Below are positions 1-9,406 of a stretch of DNA of 64,000 nucleotides, piece after piece. Where the stretch lies: NCBI GenBank assembly GCA_021029095.1, contig JAJOHG010000091.1:1-64000 (forward strand), in the 5' to 3' direction. A program made the translations under genes and the position numbers. The first letter of the stretch is position 1; each line of letters starts with the position of its first letter. Origin of the DNA: Phellopilus nigrolimitatus. Lineage: Eukaryota > Basidiomycota > Agaricomycetes > Hymenochaetales > Hymenochaetaceae. The notes beneath the pieces are model-generated. The model did no database searches. It was not told the origin of the DNA and saw only the letters and a program-made list of their open reading frames with translations.

Positions 1-1500
1 AGGCCTAGGTATGCGCAATGCATACTGCGTGCAACGCATACCGACTTCATGGTGAATGCAAAGCGAGCCCTAAGTAAAAGATGGCACCCTTCGTTTCCAC
101 GTCCACGCAACCGGCTGCACCGGCATTGCTGCATAGAACTTACTGAGACTAGCACCATGAATGAAAGCAAATGAAAGCACTAGGTCATGAAGAAGAACTC
201 AGCGGTCAGCCAGCAAGACCGTGAAGCTGCTTGATATATCATTGCCGCTTCGAAAAAAGAGAGAGTTCGAGTCCAAGTCATCATCACAGCCAGGTCATTG
301 ATCCATTCGTACTGTTTGTCGGAAGGAAAGCTGAAGACTTGAAGTGGCGGTGGCGCTGTGTTTACCTAACATCATTTGCCGGCCCTGAAGAGCCTTTGAA
401 CCCGTGCGGCGTATATCATGCACTCTGGCGAGTCATTTACTACCTTCGAGACACTTGAAGTTTTTTCGTTATTGAAGAAATCACTGAGCAAGAGTAGCGA
501 CTGATACCAAATCTCTCTTTTTGTCAGTCCTAAGCCCTGTTCTTGGACGAGTGATATTGTCTGCTCGACGACTCTTCCGCCTTTTGAACAGATACTCGGG
601 AGACGGTGTCACTTGTGCTCAGCGCTTCTTCTCTGAGTGAACCGGTTCGCCTGCATCATGCTTGACTGCATTAGATAAGTGGCCCTTTGTTGCTAGACTC
701 TGAGTCTGCTCGGTGTCTTCTCTTTCCGCCTTGAGAACGGTCGTTTGGGAAAGGCAACAGTATTATATGTGCGTAAAGCTTCCTCTTTGGATGACATGCG
801 TACATAATGTGTTTCTCCACTCCAGAGTGGCTATCTGCGTGCACACATCGCCACAGCGGGCTGCAATACTCGTATCTCGTATCCCATAGGCTTCGTCCAC
901 AGCTATTTGGTGGTAAGAACGCAATGATAAACAAGGTCTCCCAGACGGCTTTAACGAGCTCTGGACGATGGTATCGGTCATTGCTACTCGCTAGAAGATA
1001 GTTCAGGCGCGTGATTCATACGAGAACGGGCCGGACTGGCAAGTGGAAGTTATGTACACCCTCTGCACTTTCGATGTCGCAATTCTGGGTTCCGGAAGGC
1101 ATAATAACTTCCGAACTAAAATGCCAATGTTTTGAGGCTTCATGGATTGCGGCATTTTTAACTTGAAAGACCAACTGTGATATATCTGGCTTGTGCATTT
1201 GGCAAAAATTATGGCCTCCTTTGTCTTGGATGGAACACGGCCCTATAATCGGTATCGAGAAGATGCGACATTAATCTGTAGTCGGTGAGAGTCTTGGGCT
1301 ACTTCTACTTCTCTTGCTTTCAACAACGTTTGCTGAAAATAGTTTCGAGCTTTGGAACCTACGTGTCATGCTGGACCATGTATGTTCGATCTCCGTTTTT
1401 GTTACAACAAGGCTTCGTCATACGCCCTTTCTTTTCGACGACCCCCTTTCTGGGCCTAAACCAGGCACAATCGGAGCTTCGTATCCCCTTCCGCCTCGTC
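1..1500. other. Region upstream of P450-1, no gene recognised
   Basis: No convincing gene was seen in the first 1.5 kb. From about 970 onward it resembles, in diverged form, the upstream region of P450-2 (about 8820-9300), for example around the shared CATGCTGGACCATGT string near 1367. It is therefore old duplicated promoter or flank sequence. Short open frames here carry no recognisable domain. Confidence 0.5.
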
Positions 1501-1557
1501 CATTCAGTACAAAAGCTCACCTTCATTGCTTGTGCTTGGTGTGAACTCGAGCAGAAC

Positions 1558-4006
1558 ATGATTGTCTATCTAGTCGACGCTCTTGCTTTCGCTTGCGCTC
1601 TGAAATGGCTGCAATCATGGCGCTCCTGGCGCAAGCAGCGCATTCACGCTTTGAAGTACCCACCAGGACCAAAGGGACTGCCTTTGGTAGGAAATTACTT
1701 TGATATGCCGCCCGATGAGGAGTGGGAAAAAGCGCGACAGTGGGGAGAACAGTACGGTGAGTCTTCTGAAGCCCAGATGTGCAAGTACCTTCAGATCCTG
1801 ATAAGGCATGTTTGTCGTTTAGGTGGACTGGTGTTCATTCAGAATTTTGGCACTCGTTACCTCTTCTTAAATACCTATGAAGCAGCTGTCGACTTATTCG
1901 AGAAGCGCGGCAACAACTACTCGTCTCGGCCGGAAAATGTCATGCTCGATCTGTATGTATATTGCATATACCAATAAAGTCTGACCGATTGCTCATTAAC
2001 TTTGCTTTCGTCACCGTCGTTGTCAACTAGCGAGGGTTTTTCGCAATGGTTTCCCCTTATATTGCCTTACGGAGATGAGCTCAAAAGGTCAAGGCAAATA
2101 ATGCATCGTTACTTTCAGCCATCTGCTGTAGCAAACTACGCAGAGCTGCAGACGCGATCCACTTACCGGATGCTGTTGGGGCTTTTGAATACTCCGCAGA
2201 ACTTTCATGAGATCATGAGACAGTAAATTCCGTTGTTTATTACTTTTTTTTTCATCTTTCAATTTATATATATTTAAATTGCAGCTCAGCCGGCGAATCG
2301 ATCATGATGGTCACCTATGGCTATCAAGGCATGTTTTTTCATACTTCGCTGCTTACAGGGAGACCTGACATTCCTTTTTCTTAAGTCACAGAATCCGACG
2401 ACCCGTATGTCGAACTTGCGGATAAAGGATTTCATGCCTTCACCGCCGCAGAAGGCTTCTTCCTTGTAAACATTCTTCCTTGGCGTGGGTAGCCTGCTTT
2501 GCATTGTCACTAACGCCTTTTGACTGACATACTATCCTGCGAAACAGTACGCCATCTCCCTACTTGGTTCCCAGGTGCTAGATTCCACGCGATCGCAAAG
2601 GAGGGGTACAAAAACTCGATGGATATGTACCACAAGCCGCATGAGATGGCCAAAGCGTTAATTTTGAGTCAATCACCCAATTTTCACTTACACAGTGACT
2701 TATTTACTTGTCTTACATATTCTTCAGGCTGACGGCTCGGCAGTATCTTCGATGACAAGCAAGCTTATAGAATCGAAGATGAATGAGAATGGTATCATAG
2801 AAGACGAAGATGTCATTGCTAAGAACACAGGTGCTATGCATTCAGGTCTGTCAGACTCACTGCCTGTGCTTGAAGTTAGACTAATGATAATCACCAATAG
2901 CTGGCGCGGATACGGTGAGCTAGACTTTCTGTCTTGCTGTTTGAGAGAAAGGAGCCCGCGACATATACCTTTCGTCCATTTTTTAAAGACGGTATCAGCA
3001 CTGCTCACTTTCGTCCTGGCCATGGTTCTGAATCCCGAGGCACAGCGACGTGGACAAGAAGAGGTGGACAGAGTTGTAGGCAAGGACAACCTTCCTACAA
3101 GGGAGGATCGTCCGAATTTGCCATTTGTGGATGCACTTATTAAAGAGGTGCTAAGGTGCGTTTTCTCGTAGAAAATCAAAGGCATCGGCGATGACCCAAA
3201 TAAACATTTGCTTCATAATTATATGTTCCTAAAAGATGGCAAATAGTAGCACCCTGGGGTACGTCGACCCACTTTCTGCGTGGCTAAAACTCTACTAAAT
3301 CAAGTCGATCTCGACAGGCATTGCACACGCTGCTACCGAGGATGATGTCTACAATGGTTTTTTCATTCCGGCCGGTACCACCGTTTTCTCTAATCTTTGG
3401 TAGGTGCTCTATAGAAAACCATTCTTTCAAGCTAACAGATGTGGAATGATTAAAGGGCCATGTTGCGGGATCCTAAGGAGTATCCAGAGCCGGAGAAATT
3501 TATTCCGGATAGATGGCTGCCTTCAGAAGGGAAGAAAGTACCTTTTGACGTTTACAAAATTGTCTTTGGAATAGGCCGACGGTAAGCATGGGTTATTTGT
3601 CTTTGCGATACTTTCTTATTCTTATTTTTTTTTTTTGCCTCGGGTAGGTTTTGCCCGGGAAAGTTTTTTGCAGACAGCGCTGTAAGCTCAAGCGTGTTGA
3701 TAGACAAATCAGTCAATATACTGATTGCGGTTTTATTGGATCGTATAAGGTGTTCCTCGGCGTAGCATCCATACTTTCCACTTTTGACATCCAGAAGGCT
3801 CTCGATGAGAATGGAGTCCCGATTACGCCAACCGAAGAGTACACCACGACCTTCGTGAGGTCAGTTTGTTTGGACACTTTTGGATGGAATTCGTGTACTT
3901 AAAAAAAATTTGCGCAAGGCATCCCAAACCCTTCAAATGCAGAATCACTCCGCGCACTGGGAAGACAGCGTCGGTGATCCGTCAAGCAGTCGAGTCTTCC
4001 GCATGA
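1558..4006 (+). CDS. Cytochrome P450 (P450-1 of a six-gene array)
   Basis: Fungal microsomal P450 monooxygenase; substrate unknown. Exons by eye: 1558-1756, 1823-1952, 2031-2222, 2285-2328, 2386-2484, 2548-about 2667, about 2728-2845, 2901-2914, 2989-3155, 3236-3258, 3318-3399, 3456-3581, 3648-3681, 3750-3859, 3919-4006. It has an N-terminal membrane anchor followed by a PPGP hinge, the I-helix AGADTT (its AGADT encoded mainly by the 14-nt exon), the K-helix EVLR and the heme loop FGIGRRFCPG. The exon 6/7 junction is odd. The phase-0 donor used by its paralogs is absent, and the usual acceptor would give a stop. An acceptor about 16 nt further on (after GGCAG, near 2743) restores frame but drops about five residues. 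Its TATA box is degenerate (TACAAAAG near 1508). It is probably a full-length gene, but it may be weakened. The intact DUF6533 gene lies downstream. Confidence 0.85.
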
Positions 4007-4223
4007 ACCGTCGGGCTTGAATTGGAAAGGAACTTGAATGAATTGAAATATTCGATTTTGCAGTGTACATGTACACATCGTTACGCAATCAGAGGAAGTC
4101 GCTTGAACAGAATTGTCTCTTTTTGCTTCAAATCATATAAGAAACCCTTCACCAGGACTAATCGTGCTAATACCTCGCTCTCGGTAATTGGAGTCAAAAT
4201 TTGATGTTTAGTAGCGTCTACAG

Positions 4224-4455
4224 GTAGGTCAGAAAAGTCTTTGGCCCCCCTAAAAAAGGAAGGCGGTTCTCGTCTGCGTCGTTCACACAAAAAAAAGGTC
4301 AAAAAATGTAGTAAAAGTATGCAAGCCTTTGCATATGAGAAACAAAAATTAAGTATTAATTTTGTTTTTGGATGATTTGAGGTGGCAGCGTGCGCTACGC
4401 AGGCGGGAACTTCCTTCCTTTTCTAGGGGGGCCGAAGCCTTCTCTGACCCCTAAA
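4224..4455. mobile_element. MITE-like inverted-repeat element (about 230 bp)
   Basis: Imperfect terminal inverted repeats of roughly 55-60 bp. The left arm near 4226-4285 contains GGTCAG, GGCCCCCCTA and AAGGAAGG in order. The right arm near 4395-4452 contains the same motifs in reverse complement. There is no open frame inside. It lies in the P450-1/DUF6533 intergenic region. The exact ends and any target duplication are not clear. Confidence 0.5.
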
Positions 4456-5264
4456 AGATTATCGGCCGGTTCCGAACTTACCATGGCGCAGATTTTTGCT
4501 TCTCGCTCACCTGGCAGGCTGGCAATCACTTCGTGTTCATTTTGATTTTGAAGTTGTCGCTGCTTGCCGTTGCTATATCTTTTGACTCGCCTCTGTTCGC
4601 CGACTTTCCAGACTTGGCGCAGCTATCGGTACAGATTGTACCGTGACTTCCAACAACCCGTAATAGACTATGCTTCTTGAAACAAACTTCGTTACGAAAA
4701 GGCTTTCCGTACTGTTATCAACGGAGAAACCAAGTGTCTGCAACATACTATCTACAAGGAAGTGCGTTGACGGGATGTACCGGCATCATACATAGAAGAA
4801 AAAATGATCTACATGATCTGGTTGCAAGTCATTACAACAATGGTTATTGTTTACAATCTGCTATCCGTTCTCGCTGTGAAGATTGTGGATGACAAGGCCT
4901 CGGCGGATCAAAATAAATAACTCTCTTGCATGCTAAAGCTGTGGGTACACAATCAAACCTTCACCACGTCGGCCATCTTCCTCGTGCATGAACTCTAGCA
5001 CTCCCTAGCTTTCTAGTTGGCCGCCTGATAATCACTGTGCCGCAGACACTCTTTCAGTGTTTTGGGGTCTCTTCTATCGTGCCCATATGGAATTCGTGGT
5101 CGGGAGTCTTGATCATATCATTATCGCATTTTAGAGCGTAAACAATCCCATTGCTTTTATACGCCGAGCACAACGGTACTGGTTCTGACAGGTTCTCCCC
5201 TTAGCATATACTCGAGATTTTTCTTATTTGATACCATCTGTCCTCCAACCAAACTATCAAGCAA
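4456..5264. other. Upstream region of the DUF6533 gene
   Basis: No gene seen. Parts (about 4800-5110) are matched in inverted orientation near 40,080-40,575, upstream of the DUF6533 pseudogene. This shows that the whole P450/DUF6533 unit was duplicated as DNA. Confidence 0.5.
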
Positions 5265-7017
5265 ATGACAGACAGCGGCGACATAATCGTTCAAGTTGCG
5301 TTCGACGAGGTCTTTTTAGAGCGGGAAAACTATTGTCGAGTCGCGGCTTTGTCTCTCCTCGTCTATGATACCAGCTGGGTTCAAAGCTTGTTACAAGTAG
5401 CTGCTCGCTATCTATATTAACACCTATTACGCAGTTATAACATTGGAAAAAGAGGTGAGTTGCCAGTATTGTCCCCAAGATTACGACTCATGAGAGTGTG
5501 CATTCTACAGGTTAAGTACTTCTGGGTAAGCTTTTGAACGGTTGATTTGTTGCAATGAAATGCTAACAATAGAGTCAAGTGCTCACACCAGAGTTCTCCC
5601 CGAAAACACTTTTCCTGGTTATTCTTTTTGGTAAGCAGCTCGATATCACTTAGATTGTTTCCCCTACCTAAATTTGGTGATTTATCTTTGGCACAATGCC
5701 TTACAGAATCGTTATGTTGGAATGTTTGCGGCCACCGTGGATGTTGGCTGTGGGTTATGTCTATACATATGTTGCGGAGTGCAGACTCTCAGATCATGCC
5801 TTGATTCAGTTTGCTTTACGTCCAGCGACAATGCCACGTAAGTGAAGTTTTCTCGCTCTCATATCTTTTCTTCAACTAACCAAAAACCAAAACAATGGAT
5901 TTTGCAGTTGTAAGCGTCCGATAGTACTCTTGTCCGATAATTCATAATTTCATTCGCGTGCAACTTAATACCGTGTTGCGATCGTGACGTCAATTGTTGT
6001 CAATAGGCCTCTTTGAAGGGTGGATCCACCAGATAGCGGGTAAGCTGCTCTCCAGATAGTCAAGTTTTGATCACTCATGCGTTTTACGATTGACTAAAGG
6101 GATGATCGAAATACTTTTGATTGACTGCATGTGTCATTTGGTCTAGGTATGCTTCCTCTTGCTGAAATATTTCTTGCAGATATTCTTCTATTGAGAGCCT
6201 TGGCTCTTCTCTCCGAAGGTTTGTGATTGGGGACCATTCAAATAAAACAATTTTTGATTTGCTTTTTTTATTTTTTAGACAAGAGGACAGTTCGTTGTCT
6301 TTCGGTGCTTTTTGCCTTAGAGGTCGTATTGATGCTGGCCATTCTTCTGTACGTCGAGATCACATATAAAGGTAAGGACATTCGTTTTAATATTTGTATG
6401 TGGATCCTTGTTACTAAAAACCTCCAGTCGGTGTAGTGTTTATTGGCCCAGTGGCTTTCCGCGGACATACTGGAGTATTTCATCGAAAATGGGCAACTGT
6501 GTATTGGTGAGCCCGCCGAGTTACATTTTTCTTCTTCATAACTCACACATCACTCTAGGGTTGTGCCTGTCATATTCGAGCTTGTCCTCGTAGGTCTGAT
6601 ACTGCATGAAGCTTCGAAATTCTGGAGGACGTTCCAGAAATTTTGCGGGTCTAGATTGGTGACCGTTCTCGTCAGGGACCAATTGCTCTACTTCCTCGTG
6701 TCTGTTCCCTCTGTTTATTATTCCCTGGCAATTTGGTCTAACACTCGCGTTCATTCTACCTTGTCCCTTACAGTGTGATTGCATGCAGCGTTGCGAGCCT
6801 GCTGTCTTGCTGGCTGGATGAAGGGCTGTTTCTGGGTGTAGCGTCTGGACTTTCCAATGCCTCCGTTCCTTGTGTACTTGGAAGTCGACTCCTCTTCAAT
6901 CTGCATGAGGCGGCAGAAAGAGGTTTAAATGGGGGTTCTGGCACCGAGATACCAACCATGAGTAACATGCGCTTCCAGGCTACTCATCACTCGCTCAGTG
7001 ATACTCGAGACGCTTGA
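5265..7017 (+). CDS. DUF6533-type multi-pass membrane protein
   Basis: Function unknown; this is an agaricomycete-expanded integral membrane family. Exons: 5265-5373, 5435-5454, 5511-5525, 5573-5617, 5707-5837, 5908-5909, 6007-6039, 6100-6132, 6180-6218, 6279-6371, 6428-6506, 6559-6699, 6774-7017. These sum to 984 nt, 327 residues plus stop, with every phase closing. Family-like signatures are YCRVAALSLLVYDT, EKEVKYFW, an NRYVG block and LLLRALALLSE. Several strongly hydrophobic segments follow, for example around LEVVLMLAILLYV and in the last exon. Oddities are a GC donor after exon 1 (GT in the decayed copy at 38-40 kb) and a 2-nt exon 6. The donors for exons 4 and 8 are weak choices made to keep frame. 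It probably formed a duplicated pair with P450-1. The family name is from recalled motifs, not a search. Confidence 0.75.
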
Positions 7018-7316
7018 GCTCTTCGCGGAATGAAGGTGCGGCTCTGCATCCTTTTTTTCACAAATAGCGAAGTGACGGATTTGCTTGCTTTCGGATATTC
7101 GTCCAGAATGTTTTGCTGCGATATTTTTAAGCACAATTGTCCACAGCTCACAAATAGCGTTGCTCATTGAGAACTGGCTTTCTCATGACTCTTGATTCGA
7201 TCTCGTCTTTAGTTTGCTCTTGTACTATGTATTCTTTACACAATTAGTATGTATTTTTTGGCTTGCGAAGCGGTGTACAGCAGTCATTGGATCATCGTTT
7301 GGCTCTGAATCCTCTC
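7018..7316. other. Short intergenic stretch before SEC65 pseudogene A
   Basis: About 300 bases between the DUF6533 stop codon and the 3' end of pseudogene A. No gene, repeat or regulatory element was recognised. Confidence 0.4.
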
Positions 7317-8210
7317 TCACCCGCGCCTGCGGACGACCTTCCGCTTGCCCTTGCCGCCAGCGCCCAGGGGCGCGCCGCCCGCGACGGCCTCGGCGCACAG
7401 GCTGGTCTTGACGGTCTCGACGAACACGCCGGACGGCAGCGCAGGCGAGTAAGCGGACACGCGGCGCGCGAGCGATAGGCGCGCGCGCACTCTGTCCCTG
7501 TCCTTGTCCTTGGCCTTGTCGAGCAGCTTGCCCTTACCCTTTGGCTTCGAGGAGCCCTGTTCATACTTTGGCGCCGGTTGCGATTTCGCTGGCGTGGAGG
7601 CCTCTGCGCCCGGCGCGCTCGACGACCACGCCATGTCATCATCTCAACCCCACGGCCTCAGAAAGCAAAACACGCCTGCGCACTCGTCTTGATGCGCTCG
7701 TTGGCGGGCCGCTCGTCGCGCTTGAACTGCACGCGCACGCGCCCGGGGTTCGCCCAGTCGCGCGGGTGGCGCTTCTGCACCTCGTGCAGCGTGCCGAGGT
7801 GCGCGCTCGCGTCCGCGCGATGTCGCGGCTCAGTGGCCACCACACGGCCTCTGCGCGCCCGCGCCGGACGCGCGCTTCGCGTCGACGTAGATCGGGTAGA
7901 TGCACGTTCACCTGCGTGCCGTGCGGTAAGCGTTGGGGTGCGATGCGGAGGGATGCGGAGGAGTGGACGCACTTCTTGTAGGGCGTCAGGCCGGAGACCG
8001 TTGGCTCCAAGGGCGCCGGAAGTGCGCCGGCCTGCATCTGCGTCTGCGGGAGCCTCGCAGGCTCGGGATTAGGCGGCGGCGGCGGCGCGGCGTCGTCAGA
8101 GGCGTCGCTGGCGGCCCCGTCGTCGTCCTAGTCCTCGTCGACGAACGTCAGGAACGCGCCCTTGGGCTCGGTGTTGGTAAGCGGCCGGGTTCTACTTTAC
8201 GGGAGCGACA
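7317..8210 (-). pseudogene. SEC65/SRP19 pseudogene A
   Basis: Degenerate antisense copy of the SEC65 gene at 12.9-14.06 kb. Recognisable pieces are the C-terminal tail ending GGKGKRKVV (near 7317-7400), the central [18 protein letters not shown] part (near 7690-7770) and the acidic N-terminal region near 8060-8190. The first about 25 codons are absent and the remainder is broken by stops and frame changes. Beyond its 5' break it joins a flank (about 8190-8260) that is also found next to pseudogenes B and C, so all three descend from one truncated copy. Confidence 0.8.
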
Positions 8211-8259
8211 GGACGGCGGTGTGTGGTCTGGATTCCTGAAGGGTGGGCATGCTTTCCAA

Positions 8260-9350
8260 TGTTCACCTGCGTACTTCTCATCTCTACCCAACGTTGAAAT
8301 GCCGCAGGCTCAGCTGTCTTACTGACATTTTCAGTGTGGCTGAACATCCCGCTACTCTTTAATACACGAACATGGTCGATAGGGAATACATGTAATAGCT
8401 CCAGTCTGTGGGAGCAATTAAACTACGGACTATTCGTTATGACATCGTTGCTACCTTAGCTGTGCGTGATCCCTTTCCCTTTGCACCCGTTTTACATGGG
8501 CCTCATACAATGTCTTTCGATGCCACTACTATTTAGCACGCATCAGCCTTCGTAGAGCTTCTCGAAGGCTACGGTTATATATCCCGTCCCAATCAATAAG
8601 AACAGCAGCTGAATTCGTATCCCCTTCTTTTTCTATTAGACACTCTATTTTAAGACTAGGGATACTGTCTCCTTCGCCTTTGCATCAAAAGATCGTGGTC
8701 CAACCCGCCAGACATGGGGCAACGGCTCGCGTGCATTATTCCCAGCTCCTCTGCATTGCCGGAGGCTGCCGCCGGTTTCCCGCTCTCTAAACTCTGCTCA
8801 GCAGCGTTATCTGTCATTGCCATTCACTACGAAGATCGAAACCGTACAAAGACGCGGGACTGACAAGCGGAAGCTATGCACTCCACTTCGTCGGCGTTCC
8901 CAAAATAGCTCCAATATAATGCGAGATTCTTTTTGGTTTGAGACACAACAACTTTCGGCGCCCATTGATTTAATTACGGTTTTCTTGGATCACTCCATCG
9001 CTTCACGAGTTGCGGCACTCTTAAAGTGCCGACCTGTGCCTTTTCCTTGGTAACAACATACATCGAAAGACGGTGATATCAATCGGTAGGTCGGTGGAAG
9101 CCTGGACTGCCACTTCTGCTTCACTTCTTCTTCCTTAGCCTTTAGCTCAATTGGTCAAAATAGACTCATGCTTCATGGCCTACGTCTCATGCTGGACCAT
9201 GTGTGTGTGTGTGTGCTTGGTCTCCGCTTTTGTCGCAACAAAGCTTCGCCATATGTTCTTTTTCGTGAACCCCGTTAACCTCTCATCGGACGTTAGACCC
9301 AATCTCAGTCCAAGCTTCTTCAATAAATGGATGCCGTCTCCACCTGGTCC
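8260..9350. other. Duplicated spacer upstream of P450-2
   Basis: No gene. The stretch matches, in inverted orientation, the spacers at about 29.9-30.98 kb and 43.4-44.5 kb, which lie between a P450 start and a SEC65 remnant. It contains a short (GT)n run at about 9198-9213. Confidence 0.6.
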
Positions 9351-9356
9351 ATTTGG

Positions 9357-9364
9357 TATAAAAG
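9357..9364 (+). promoter_or_regulatory. TATA box of P450-2
   Basis: TATAAAAG lies 43 nt upstream of the ATG at 9407. Equivalent TATA motifs sit at the same distance upstream of P450-3, -4, -5 and -6. Confidence 0.7.
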
Positions 9365-9406
9365 GCGTCTACGTTGTTCCCATTGGTGTCAACTCGAGCA
9401 AAGGAA

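Noticed and set aside
1285..1977. 230-codon frame extending P450-1 upstream and through intron 1
   Set aside because: The upstream part is duplicated promoter sequence and the intron is removed in the P450 family. The internal ATG at 1558 matches the start of all paralogs.
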